DNA of 64,000 nucleotides. Source: Plantago major (taxonomy: Eukaryota > Streptophyta > Magnoliopsida > Lamiales > Plantaginaceae). Position 1 is the stretch's first letter. Each line of letters starts with the position of its first letter. Location of the stretch: the NCBI GenBank assembly GCA_026545765.1, contig CM048843.1, positions 9,881,501-9,945,500 on the forward strand, read 5' to 3'. Made by a program: the position numbers and the translations under genes. The notes under the pieces were generated by a model. The model was not told where the DNA came from. It saw only the letters and a list, made by a program, of their open reading frames with translations, and did no database searches. Positions 1-11,728 of this stretch are shown piece by piece.

Positions 1-1427
1 CTTTGAAATGTAAATGAGAAAAGTAAATAACATGACAAGTATAGTGGTATCACGGAGGTGGCGTAATCCTCGACTAATCCACTTGGTCTTCAAGACCTAG
101 AATTCACTAGAATAGATAATTGAGGTCACCTTACAAAATCTATTCTAAGATTCCTTAAACAAATGGTTCCCAACCAAATGTTCCCCCAGAGTTGTTCCCG
201 GCTTTCCATGACCAGTACTTCTGTACTCAGAAACCTTTTGAGCTATTCCTAGCTTCCCAAGCTAAGTACTTCTGTGCTCAATAACCTTGGAGTTATTCCT
301 TAGTTTCTCAAACTAAGTACTTCACATACTCCACGCGGTGATGGTGTTGGTTTTGGTTTGAGTTGTCGGATGAGCTTCTTTATTAACTTTTGAGTTAATC
401 GGATAGCCACATGAATCAGTATACTTAATACACTTTGCAATGTATGGTATCTTGTCCTTTTCTTGACCAGTCTTAGATAAATGTTCTAGAGAATGAATCT
501 CGGATACTTGATCTTTCAATTCAACTCTTTCACGAGATATTTGCTTGTTTAGGATCGAGGACACTTAGAACTTGGTGTTACTCAAGATCAAGAGCTTTGG
601 TGCATGAAAGCTTTGAGGATAAGTAATTTGCTTGAGATAGCGAGATATGTGTTCGATGTAAGTTCTTCGGGTTGTGTCTTCTCAAATTTGTCTAAGTGTT
701 GATATTTATAGATGAATTTGAGTCTTTGTTTGAATAGTATCCGTTGAACAAATCAAATTCAAACTATTGATATCTGTATAATCTTTAGCGAGGTTTGTCT
801 TCTTCTTCTTGAAGCTACCGTTGCTTTTATTCGACATCTCTGTAGTGCATTTAATGCATTGTACTATACTTTTTGTCTGTAGTGCCAGCGGAACTATGCT
901 TTATGTCGGAGACTTAACTTTCGGTTTTCTCGAGTTTTATGCGTCCTTACCTTTAACCCGGATACCACTTTTATTGAAACGACTTTGTTTGCAATATATA
1001 TTTCTTTATCGAAATGTGGTTAAAGTTCAAGGTATCAGGAAATGAATATCTGTGGACACTTTCCTTGTTTCGGATGGACCTCTTGACTTCTCGATATCTC
1101 TTGTGACATGATTTGTTTAGCAATCATTCGCGTCTTCAAGAAATCTGAGGTATCTGCAAAACTATTTGGTAATCTTATGCGGTTTCTTCAAATCTTCAAT
1201 GTAGTTGAACTTGTTCTTGGATGTCTTCTTCTTGGTCTTCTCTTCATAAAATAAAAATTACATTTGAGACCTAACATCCTATACAAGATTAGCTAGACTA
1301 TCATACTTAGTGGGTTTCCTCTTTTACAATGTTCAAGTGAACGAGTACTAATCACCTTTCGGAGACTAAGATAAGTCATCATGTTCTGATCAAAATCTAA
1401 GCAGATATTTCTAACAAATATCTAACA
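1..1427 (-). repeat. Sirevirus-type LTR, minus orientation, truncated by the window edge
   Basis: Reads as the reverse complement of the LTRs at 3715-5297 and, in the same orientation, 51679-53302. The LTR start (TGTTAGATATTTG on the minus strand) is at 1422-1427. About 170 bp of its other end lies outside the window. The TATA box (TATTTATA on the plus strand) is at 703-710, matching 52574-52581 and 4435-4442. Short frames inside it, such as 809-1045, are not genes. It abuts plus-strand internal sequence at 1453, which is not a normal retrotransposon arrangement. Confidence 0.85.
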
Positions 1428-1452
1428 AAATTTCCTTACAAATTTCCTAACA

Positions 1453-3358
1453 AGATAGCTAAATCGAGACAAGCTTGACCACTACAAGATCAATATCTGC
1501 CGAGAGATGATTGCTTACTCGAGGTTAAAGAGCTACGGGATCTTGTAAATGCCATCACCAAAGAACTTCGATCTTGAAGAAGTATTTGAAATTAAGCATG
1601 ATGCTAAGTGCATCATCTTCAAAATAAGTACCATCCTCCTCCCAAAGGAAGAAACCAATATACGAGATGGTTCTTTGGACTCGACAATCGATGAGAATGT
1701 CGAGAGGATGAAGATCCTTTGGGTGATTACTCGGATGATGAAGAAGACAAGACTTTGGCAAAGCACCGCAATGAACATCTAAGCGGTTTCACACTTGAAA
1801 AGGAACCGGTGCTCTGAAACTTCGACAAGCGCGAATGTCCACTCCATGAATACATGAGCAGATGCAATCTTGGCTCATCGAAAAGGAGTTGTCTTCGCGA
1901 ACAAGGAAGTAATTACCTCCGTCCCCTACGAAATGAAAAAGTTCTTGAGCTCATCACTCGAGAACAACTAGCATAGTCATTGCTCGAGAAAGATCAGGAA
2001 TGATAAGGGACGATGATCGTCTTTAGTGAAAAAGCTTTCCAAGAGGCAAGTTACACTCTGGAAGCGGATGCCATCCTAGGCCCATTGGCGAGCTCACTAA
2101 TAAGGACAATGGACTTATCAAGCAAAATCGAGCTCGAATCCGAACTTGAAGTTGGTCCTTTACAATTATTTACAAGGGCATTTTGACTCTCTCTCGTTCT
2201 TTTATGAAGTCATGACAATGACTAAGGGGAAAGAGTGTACAAATCTGGAACTCAAAGTCGGGGAATGGGAAGAAGGAAGAAAACAAGAAGAAATCTGGGT
2301 AGTGCGGCTCGAGAGGAAGAAGAAACATGAAAACTTCCGACCACTCGAATCAATGAACCCTCCTCAAGCAGTGCTTTGCAAATAGTATTGCCTTAGAAAC
2401 CCTTTGAAGGAACTACAATGATAACAAGGGCCATAGCACGAAACCGAGGAGAAGAGCAGTTAAAGGGATTAATGAATCTACGAAGAAAAGAAGAAGGCGA
2501 ATCAAGTCCACAGGGCGATGAAGAACTGTAAAACTCTCACAAGATTTAATCTTGATGATGATGAGAAGCGATAAAGATGAAGCTCCTCTTCACGAAAAAG
2601 GAAAATTGAAAGCTAAGCGAGCCCATAGCTGCAAAGCCTCTAGCTAAAACACCCTGCAAATACAGTCTATCGGTGGTTCTTGACAACAACCGAAAGAGAA
2701 TTGAAGCGGAGAAGGAGCAGATTGAGGCGAGCAAAGACAAAGTCAACTTCCACTCAGGCCAGAAGAAGCCAAAATAGAGTATGTGAAGAATGACAATGAT
2801 TCCTCTGTCTATAGGTGCATCAATCAGAAAAATGGCTATTGGATTCTGGAACTTAAGCATCTCTTTGGTAAATTCAAGATTTCGAACGATACATAAACAA
2901 CTTATGGTGTGGAGAAAAGATAAGACAACCTTGATCAACACGATCACATTAAAACTGGTTGGATTTGAAGTTATCAAGAGGCTGAAGCCATGAGAAAGGA
3001 CCTCTCGATGAATGTCCATATGGAAAGCAGGATGATGTGCACGAATTACGAATATCACGAGGAGCAGAACAAGAGCAAGACTAGTTGTGGAACCACATGA
3101 GTCGTTCTATCTAACTAAAGATCAATACAAGGGTGACATCGGATATCGAGGATTATCTAAGAATACTTCAAGCTTTCGGATATCGAATAGAGCATGCACG
3201 GAAGTGGGGAAAGTATCGTGGGTCAAACATTTTGTCGAAAAATCCTACCAAAACCTGAAAGTGCGTGGATTTGCGAGACAACTGAGATGCTTGCCGAACA
3301 CTTCTCTATGATTATCTGATGACATCAAAGGTTTGGAGATAGGAAATTTGCAGACTGA
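1453..3358 (+). pseudogene. 3' part of Sirevirus env-like gene (copy 1), decayed
   Basis: The plus strand matches, in order, the last exon of the env-like gene at 53695-56412: a coiled-coil stretch (DQYLQ..VKEL..LVNAITKEL near 1482-1570), an acidic stretch, a basic segment near 2420-2760, and a conserved tail ending RKFAD at 3358. Several stops and frameshifts break it. The 5' part of the gene and all of gag-pol are absent, so the element is a deletion derivative. It is followed by the polypurine tract and an LTR. Frames on the other strand (for example 2546-3058) are shadows. The name env-like reflects position downstream of pol in Sireviruses; no envelope function is shown. Confidence 0.75.
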
Positions 3359-3700
3359 TCCATAGAACTACTGTTGAAGACTTGAAGAGTTGAAGACTAG
3401 TCTATTAGGATATTTACTTGGAGCTTGGCTACTCCTATTGTCTAAATTTACTATTTTTGTATTTTTTTGTTGAGCTAAACTTGTTTTATGTATTAAAGTT
3501 ATCGTAATCTTTCTTTGTAACTTATCGAAGAACTTACTCTCGACTATAAAGATAACTTGTCGGAAAGGTCAAACCTTGTGATTTGGTTGATGTTTACTTT
3601 ACGCATAATTGAATGAATTGAAAAATCTTAAGAAATGATTAAGTGTTGGATTGTTCAATCATCCAGTTGTAATAGGTCGAGATAGTCATCGTTGGTGATC

Positions 3701-3714
3701 AAAATGGGGAAATT
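3701..3714 (+). other. Polypurine tract of Sirevirus copy 1
   Basis: AAAATGGGGAAATT lies immediately before the LTR start TGTTAG. Copy 3 has the longer AAAATGGGGGAAATT at the equivalent site. This is the plus-strand priming site of Ty1/copia elements and fixes the LTR boundary. Confidence 0.85.
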
Positions 3715-5297
3715 TGTTAGATATTTTATTAGGAATATACATTTAGATTTTGATCGACAACATGATGACTTATCTTAGTCTCGAAAGGTGATTAGTACTC
3801 TTGGTTCCTTGAACATTGTAAAAGGAAACCCACTAAGTATGATAGTCTAGCTAATCTTGTATAGGATGTTAGGTCTCAAAATGTAATTTTTATTTTATGA
3901 AGAAAAGACCGAAGAAGACATCAAGCGAACAAGTTCAACGACATTGAAGATTTGAAGAAGCTGCACAAGATTCTGAAATAGTTTTGCAGATACCTTGGCG
4001 ATTTCTTGAAAGGCGAATGATTGCTAAACAAATCATGTCATAAAAGATATCGAAAGTCGAGGTCCATCACGGAAAACAAGGAAAGTAATCCTGAGATATC
4101 TACACTCGAGATACCTTGAGCTTTAAACCACATTTCGATAAAGAAATATATATTGCAAACAAAGTCGTTTCAATAAAAGTGGTATCTGAAGTTAAAGGTA
4201 AGGCGTGCTAAAACTTCGGAGAAAGCGATAAAGTTAAGTCTACGATACAAAGCATAGTTCGTTGGCACTCTGGGACAAAAGTATAATACAATGCATTAAA
4301 TGCGGACGAGATAATACGAACAAAAGCAGCGGTAGCTTAGAAGAAGACAAACTGCTACGATTATACCGCAGATATCAATAGTTTGAATTTGATTTAAACC
4401 TAACGGATACTATTCAGCGGCATTCAAATTCATCTATAAATATCAACACTTAGGCTTGAGAAGACCTTGAACAAGAACTTACCTGTGAACACATATCTAA
4501 GCTATCTCGAGCAAATTACTTATCCTCAAAGCTTTACATGCGACCAAAGCTCTTGATCTTGAGTAACTTGAAGTTCTAAGTGTCACGATCCTAAACAAGC
4601 AACGCTATCGTGAAAGAGTTGAATTGAAAGATCAAGTATCGAGATTCATTCTCTTGAACATTTATCTAAGACTTGGGTCGATAAAAGAACAAGATACCAT
4701 ACATTGAAAAGTGTATTAAGTATACTTGATTCACGGAGCTATCGATTATTTGAAAAGTTAATAAAGAAGCTCATCGACAACTCAAACCAAAACCAACACC
4801 ATCCTTTGGCGTGGGTCAGGGAAGTACTTAGTTTGAAAGCTGAATAACTCAAGGTTATTGAGCACGAAGTACTTAGCTTGGGAAGCTGGGAATAGCTAAA
4901 GGTTTAAAATGAGGAAGTACTTGGTAAAGCCAGGGAACAACTTCAGGGGAACATTTGGTTGGGAACCATTTGTTTTAAGGAATCTTAGAATAGGATTTTT
5001 GTAAAGTGACCTCGATTATCTATTCTAGTGAATTCTAGGTCTTTGGAAGACGAAGTGGATTAGTTGGAGGATTACATACCTCAGGATACCACTATACTAA
5101 CGTGTTATTACTTTTACTGTACTTACATTTGACACACACACACTTCTATTTACGCACTTATCTATCTTAAGTCTTCCGCTCGAATCTAAGTATCGAGATA
5201 TCTACAGATATATGAGAAATAGTTTTTATCGACAAAAGTTTTAAAAGACTATTCACCCCCCCTCTAGTCTTTTACTTTGCCGTTATCTGGACCAACA
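3715..5297 (+). repeat. Sirevirus-type 3' LTR, copy 1
   Basis: Starts TGTTAG after the polypurine tract and ends with ..GTTATCTGGACCAACA, 1583 bp. The G-rich/C-rich box next to the TAGTCTTTTACTTTGCCG end is shared with 20114-20204 and 51679-51750. A TATA box (TATAAATA) is at 4435-4442, probably driving the genomic transcript. Direct comparison with 51679-53302 shows similarity throughout, with many small indels. Confidence 0.88.
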
Positions 5298-5449
5298 GCC
5301 TTCTTGCAATTTCCAGGTCCAAGCTCGTAGAATCTCGCCGCTGTGAGCTATGCTAAGCCGCTCGTCCTCATTTAGCTCAAAAGACAACAAATCCTGCAAA
5401 ATGTAAATAAAACACGAAAGCATAAAAAGCGTGCAAAACACTGAAAACC

Positions 5450-6470
5450 ATAGCGAAGACCAACAAAGACACGCTAAAAAAGGACCCAATGAGACTACAA
5501 ATTATCGTCTCATCATTATCCTAGGGGCGACTATGCCTCGATCAATTCAAAGCTATTTCTTCTCCACTACACAATAGGGTCAAATTTCCTACTCAAAGCG
5601 GTGTGGGAGGAAGTAGGAAACGATGAGGAAGCATGTGAATGCTAGATTATGTGTCGAAATGCCACATTCTTGGGTCATTGACAAACATGGTTCACTCTTG
5701 CCAGCCTCTTACACTTCCTAAGGAAGAAATAGGAGGCGGCAAGGAGAAATTTCCTAAGGCTGCAAGGATTGAACCTCATGAGACCAAAGGAGATCGATTG
5801 ATAGAAGGAGGTCTGAAAGAAAACTAGGATTGGGCGAGATGAGCATTAAGGTTGAGATGAAACTCATAGCTTGTCTAAAAAGCTATTGTGATGTCTTAAG
5901 CTTGGAGCAGCGATCTTAAGGGGATAGATCCGAGGATAGTTGTTCTACGTCTGGACATGGATCATTCGATCGAATATATCCATGAAGAAAAAGACTTTGG
6001 ACGCGTTGAGGCTTCTATCATAATGGGAGAAGTTGAGAGGCTCATGAAAGCGGGACACATTGAAGAAGTAAGATATTGATTGGGTTTTGCAATGTGGTTC
6101 TCGTCGAAAGGCTCGGAAGTGGAGGATGTCTGATGACTTTTCTAGATTAAACAAGTTTTTCCCGAAGATCCTTATCCCTTGCCTCGGATCGACCAACTGG
6201 TGGACTTCACAGCCGGATGTGCTCTTCTAAACTTCATGGACACCTACGGGGATTTTATCAAATCGAGTGGCTCGAAAGAAGTCGAAAACGACCTTCTTTG
6301 CGGTTGGAGGAGTTTATTGCTTCAAGGTTATGCCATTTGGGAAAACGGCAAGACTACTTACCAACGTCCGGTAAATAAAATGTTCAAAGAAGAGATTGGC
6401 AAAACAATGGAAGTATATATCGACGACATGTTGGTTAAGAAACAAAACAGAGGAGCAACATAATGACCAC
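5450..6470 (+). pseudogene. Tat-type Ty3/gypsy protease end and reverse transcriptase, fragment
   Basis: The segment near 5490-5600 resembles the end of the retropepsin of element A (ILGRPGLNQF..ASPLHNRVKFPT). RT begins near 5930 (DMDHS..YIHEEKDFG..GHIEEVRY) and continues with FSRLNKFFPKDPYPLPRIDQL and a YIDDMLVK active-site motif at 6415-6438, where YVDDMLVK is usual. The longest open piece is 6179-6463. Frameshifts occur near 6070 and 6290. Orientation is opposite to elements A and B. No LTR accompanies it on the left, where an LTR of another family ends at 5297, so it is a truncated insertion or an assembly joint. Confidence 0.8.
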
Positions 6471-7997
6471 CTCAACAATTGCTTCTCTATCTTGAGGAAG
6501 TATGGGATGAAGCTGAACTACGAGAAATGTATCTTGAGTGAAGAGGTAAGTTTCTTGGATACATAGTAACGAAGAGGCATCGGCCAACCCGGAAAGATCA
6601 AGGCTATTCTAGACTTGCCACAACAAAAACCATCAATGAAGTCCAACGGCTCATAGGGCGAGTCATGTACTTGAGCGCTTCATCTCGGTCGTGCGAAAAG
6701 AACTTACCCTTCTTGAAGATATTGAAGAAGGGAAGTTAAAGTTGAGTGGACCAAAGAGTGTGAAGAAGCCTTTGGCAGTTTGAAATATCTCCTCTCACCT
6801 GCACTCTTGGCCGAAACCCGGTGGAGGAACCTCCTACTTGTATGTCTGTGATGACAATGAGGACTATATGAGTTCCGTACTAGTTGGATCGAAGCACAAT
6901 GATCATACTGCACATCTACTTTACCTAAGCAAGGCTCTACATTTGGGCGGAGACTAGAGTATGCTCGGATTGAAGAAGTTAGCATATGCTTTGGTATACC
7001 TTTGCTTGGAGGTTGAAACCACACTTCAAGTCCACAGCTGAGGATTGTAGTTCTTACGGTGAACCGATTGAAACAAGTCCTTGGAAAGCAGAGATCAATG
7101 CAGTGCCTTTGTCGAATGGGCAATCGAACTAAGCGAGTATGATATCCGGGATATCAAGCACCATCAGCAAATGAAGGCGCCAAGAAGCATGGCGGACTTC
7201 TGTAGTCAATTACCAGAAAAGAAAGGATGAGGAAAATGTCACGGTGACAAAGCGGGGAGGATTGAGTGTGATGCTTGATGATAACACAGGAGTGAACCCC
7301 TCAAGCAAGCGATGCAGTCATTGAGAAAAGAAGCGAGTGGGAAATCCTTGGAGACACTTTCAATTCGAGAGTTCTCACCCCAGACGAATGGACGATTCTC
7401 TGAGTGAGACACACATGTTCCTTTTAATGACCCATTGCCAAATACTCCTATGCTTACTCTTTAGAGTCAAGAAAAGGGAGATCCCAGGAGTTAAGAGCAC
7501 CAATGATCTTGTGAGAACCGAAGAACAAGGAAAAGACACTTGGACACTCTGGTGGAGTGGATCTTCTACCGATAGGCTAGGAGGTATTGGGATACACATT
7601 GAGGAGCCACGAAGGTCTTTGAGTTGGACAGCCCATGCCATCACTTGATTTCAAAGTAACCAACAATGAGAGGTAGATCTGAGAGGCACTCCTAAGTCGG
7701 GAATCAGATGGAAAAATCCTCCAAGTGAGAAAGATCCAAATCTTACTTGGACTTCATGACTAGTTGAATCTGAGTTCATAAAGGGTTCTTATAGCATCAG
7801 GGCCTAACATGAAGAGGTGAAATCCACTTGGAGTTGCTCCAAAAAAGTGGGTAGAGGACTTTGAGAGAATTCACATTGGAAAGGTTTGATAGGGGAATGG
7901 AATCTAGGAAAGCTGATTCCACTCTCAAGTATGCAAAAATGAACTTGAGGAGCATTGGAAGCTAGTATGTAATCTATTGGCTCTTAGGACTTCTTCA
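6471..7997 (+). pseudogene. Tat-type pol fragment: RT connection, RNase H and second RNase H
   Basis: Continues the RT above. The connection domain is near 6540-6690 (GKFLGYIVTKR.., VQRLIGRVMYLS). First RNase H is near 6830-7130 (TSYLYVCDDNEDYMSSVL). A second RNase H-like domain is at 7530-7670 (WTLWWSGSSTDRLGGIGIHIEEP, then DFKVTNNE), with the usual VDGSS aspartate damaged. Two RNase H domains in tandem are a known mark of the Tat lineage. Integrase would follow but sequence similarity fades after about 7850 and the scaffold gap begins at 7998. Confidence 0.75.
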
Positions 7998-8097
7998 NNN
8001 NNNNNNNNNNNNNNNNNNNNNNNNNNNNNNNNNNNNNNNNNNNNNNNNNNNNNNNNNNNNNNNNNNNNNNNNNNNNNNNNNNNNNNNNNNNNNNNNN
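7998..8097. other. Scaffold gap of exactly 100 N
   Basis: A run of exactly 100 N, the customary placeholder for a gap of unknown length. The left side is Tat pol, the right side is the 3' untranslated part of Sirevirus copy 2, so the 3' LTR of copy 2 is either in the gap or missing. Confidence 0.98.
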
Positions 8098-11076
8098 GAA
8101 AAAATACAACAAAAAAATAGTAAATTAGGACAACAGGAGTAGCCAAGCTCCAAGTAATCATCCTAATAGACTAGTCTTCAAGTCTTCAAGTCTTCAAGTC
8201 TTCAACAGTAGTTCTATGGATCAGTCTGCAAATTTCCTATCTCCAAACCTTTTAATGTCATCAATAATCATAGAGAAGTGTTAAACGAGCATCTCGGTCT
8301 GGCAAATCCACGCACCTCTTCAGAGTTTTGGTAGGATTTTTCGACAAAATGTTTGACCTATGATACTTTCCTCACTTCGTGCATGCCTCTATTCGATATC
8401 CGAAAGCTTGAAGTATTCGTAGATAATCCTTAGATATCTGATGTCACCCTTGTATTGATCTTCAGTTAGATAGAACGACTCATAGGGTTCCACAGCGAGT
8501 CTTGCTCTTGTCGTTCTGTGATATCTGCACTGCGTACATCATCCGCTTTCCATATGGACATTCATTAGAGAGGTCCTTTCTCATGGCTTCAGCCTTCGAC
8601 AACTTCAAAATCCAACTGTGCTTTTATGTGATTGGTGTTGATCAAGGTTGGCTTATCTTTCTCCATGCCATAAGTTGTTTATGGATTGGTTCTGAAATCT
8701 TGAATTTACCAAGAGATGCTTAAGTTCCAATCCAATAGCCATTTTAGATTGATGCACTCAGAGCGGAGAGGAATCATCGTCATTCTTCACATACTCTATT
8801 TTGCTTCTTAGGCGAGTGGAAGTTGACTTTGTCTTTGGCTCTCTGCTCCTTCTCGTCTTTGAATTCTCTTTGGGTTGTTGCTTGAAGAACCACCGGATAG
8901 ACTTGGTATTTCGAGGGTGTTTTAGCCGCCAGGGCTTGCGACTATGGGCTCGGCTTTCAATTTTACTTTTCGTGAAGAGGAGCTTCATCTTCATCATTTC
9001 TTCATCATCATCAAGATTAAATCTTGTGAGAGTTTTACAAATTTTCTTCATTGCCTGTGGACTTGATTCGGCCTTCTTCTTTTCTTCGTAAGATTCATCA
9101 ATCCTTTAACTTTGCCTTCTCCTTGAGCCTGGTACTCCTTGGAGGTTTCGTGCCATGGCCCTTGTTATCATTGTAGTTCCTTCAAGGGTTTCAGGAAGCG
9201 GCCTACTATTTGCAAAGCACTGCCGAGGAGGGTTCATTGATTCGAGTGGTGGGAAGTTTTCATGTTTTCTTCTTCCTCTCTGAGCCGCACTACCCAGATT
9301 TCTTCTTGTTTTCTCCTTCTTCCCATTCCCCGACTTTGAGGTCCAGTTGTACACTCTTTCCCCTTAGTCATTGTTGGTATCGACTCTCATAAAAGAACTG
9401 AGAGAGTTAAATGCCCTTGCAAATAATTGTGGCGTGACCAACTCTCAAGGCCTGGATTGAGCTCGATTTTGCTTGATAAGTCCATTGTCCTTATCGTTGA
9501 GCTCTTGCCAATGGGCCTAGGATGGCATCCGCTTCCAGAAGTGTAACTTGCCTGAAAGCTTTTTCACCAAAGACGATCATCGTCCCTTATCATTCCTGCA
9601 TCTTTCCCGAGCAATGACTATGCTAGTTGTTCTCGAGTGATGAGCCAAAGGAACTTTTCATTTCAGAGGGATGAGGCAATTACTTCCTTGTTCTGAAGAC
9701 ATCTCCTTTTCAGATGAGCCAAGATTGCATCTGCTCATGTATTCACGGAGTGGACATTTGCGCTTGCTAAAAATTTCAGAGCAATCGCTTCCTTTTCAAG
9801 TGTGAAACGCTAGATGTTCATTGCGATTATCGCCAAAGTCTTGTCTTCTTCATCATCTGAGTAATCACCAGTTGATCTTCATCCTCTTGACATTCTCATC
9901 GATTGTCGAGTCCAAAGAACCATCTCGTAGATTGGTTTCTTCCTTTGGGAGGAGGATGGTACTTCTTTTGAAGATGATGCAGCTTAGCATCATGCTTAAT
10001 TTCGATACTTCTTGATTTAGTTCTTTGGTGATAGCATTTACAGATCCTGTAGCTCTTAACCTCGAGTAAGCAATCATCTCTTGCAGATATTGATCTTGTA
10101 GTTGGTCAAGCTTGTCTCTGGATTTAGCTATCTGTCTTCCATTGAAGATGGAGTTGTTCTTCTTCCAACGCTTGTCTCGAGTTGAGCAGCCTGATCGAGT
10201 ATTCACAATTTCGAGCGATTTTCTCGTAATCCTCAACTACTTGTTCAAGAATAACCTTTTGTTGGGAAGATGGATGAGTTGATTTTGAGGAGATGGAGAT
10301 GGAGATTTGCTTTCCTCTCGCTTTGCTTTTCATTTGAGGCATGATTTCTTTGTGAAATTCCTCCGGTCCACTGATGCGAGGGCATCATCATCATCCTTTG
10401 TCCATGCCATCCTTTTGGTGATGGTCGAGGAGGTTCGTCAAGTGGTTTTCGTTTTTATCTCTTCCTCCTCATCGTCTTCGAATACAAGATTGATCACTTC
10501 AAGAATAGTGATCTTCGCCCATTAACCTCTTCTTGTTCGTAAGGTATAAATTGCGTAGTCTGGGCAGAATCGCAGAATGCCATCCGTAATCTTGTCGACC
10601 ATACCTGCTCAAAGGCTTGTATCAAACTCGCGCCACTTCTCCGGAGAAATCCTTATGCAGAGTCACAACTGTAATTGCTCGGTAGGAACATTGCATGGAT
10701 ATACGCCTCAAGTCAAGAGCTCGTTTAAATCGGTTGGTTGATCTGATTCTCAATATTTCAGAGAGATCGAGCATCTTAACCTTTCACATTTCTTGAAGCA
10801 TTAATATGCTTCGGTGGTTTGAGCTTTGAAGAAGGGAAGTAGTCCTTTCTCATCATCGGGAGCCCGCTTGCACTCGCTTGAGCACGAAAGAAGAGTTTTG
10901 AGTGAGCTTCAAAACTTTCAGCAGATATCTCGAGTAGAAGTGTGGTTTAGTTTCGAGTTACTGAGTAAGTACTTGGGCTCGGAGACTGTGCTATTGAGAC
11001 AATTGGTGTCTCAGGATATCTTGTTATGAGGTGGAGACTTGAAGTCCGGTCCTCATCAACCTTTCTTTCGAACTCG

Positions 11077-11160
11077 AGAAATAAGATTAATACAATACTT
11101 AGGAAATTATTTGAAAGAATTTGTGCAGAATGCTTTAATGAGTTATGAGTTTTGACTTAC
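11077..11160 (-). other. Intron-like segment in env-like gene, copy 2 (fourth of series)
   Basis: Donor GTAAGTC follows DSELPIEE on a whole codon. The acceptor region reads TTATTTCTCGAG, probably TTTCTCAG with the CAG-to-CG contraction seen throughout the copy. It corresponds to the copy 3 intron ending at 56689. Confidence 0.6.
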
Positions 11161-11298
11161 TTCCTCAATAGGAAGCTCAGAGTCATTTTCTAAACTTTCG
11201 CCTCGGTATTCTTTCATCGATGTCCTTGGGAGCTTCATCAATTTCCATTGATGCAGGGATGTCTAACTTTTCCTTTGCATTTCTACTTACGAATGAGC

Positions 11299-11381
11299 CT
11301 GTAAGTAGAAAGTATTGAATATTTTAGAAGAAGTTTAAGATAACCCATGATGAAGAATTCTTATCATCGATTTTCATGTAC
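11299..11381 (-). other. Intron-like segment in env-like gene, copy 2 (third of series)
   Basis: Perfect GT-AG: donor GTACATG after EPSSMK, acceptor TTTCTACTTACAG before GCTCATTC, 83 bp. Same position as 56840-56920 of copy 3. The upstream exon ends on a whole codon. Confidence 0.75.
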
Positions 11382-11476
11382 CTTCATGCTAGAAGGCTCA
11401 ATGATGTGTTCTTGAAACCTGCTTGGCCTCGGTTCGTCTCGCATTTCGCTTTATCTTCCTCTTTCTCGCTTGGAGC

Positions 11477-11553
11477 TCATTAGAAACATTTACTTTAAAT
11501 GATTAAGCACATAGACAAATGGTGAAAAGTGTTATCTTAAGAATCACTATCAC
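11477..11553 (-). other. Intron-like segment in env-like gene, copy 2 (second of series)
   Basis: Donor GTGATAGTGATTC matches GTGATAGAGAATTC of 57031-57109. The acceptor region TTTCTAATGAGCTCC matches TTTCTAATAGGCTCC; the exact acceptor in this copy is uncertain by a few bases. Confidence 0.6.
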
Positions 11554-11649
11554 CGTGGTATGTGCTCGATTTCTTAGGAGGCAAGGTTGATAACCTCATT
11601 CTCGCCGAGGCAACTTTCCCTTCCTCTTGTTTACGTGTTTCTAACTCAC

Positions 11650-11728
11650 CAGAATAAAAGAATTTTCATATAAGTAACAAGATATACAAGCATAAACTTT
11701 TTTCACAAGGTAGAGTTAAACCAGCTAC
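11650..11728 (-). other. Intron-like segment in env-like gene, copy 2 (first of series)
   Basis: Aligns with the clean intron 57215-57296 of copy 3. The donor GTAGCTGG is kept. The acceptor reads ..TTATTCTG where copy 3 has TTGTTACAG, so this copy may not splice here, or the base call is wrong. Confidence 0.55.

Noticed and set aside
809-1045. 78-codon frame with a hydrophobic start
   Set aside because: Lies inside an LTR and is broken in the other LTR copies.
2546-3058. 170-codon frame on the minus strand
   Set aside because: Antisense to the env-like fragment, which is clearly coded on the plus strand here by comparison with copies 2 and 3.
8174-8205. TCTTCAAG repeated four times, possible small satellite or CRISPR-like array
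   Set aside because: Only a simple octamer repeat in the 3' untranslated part of the Sirevirus, without spacers. A shorter form is present in the other copies.
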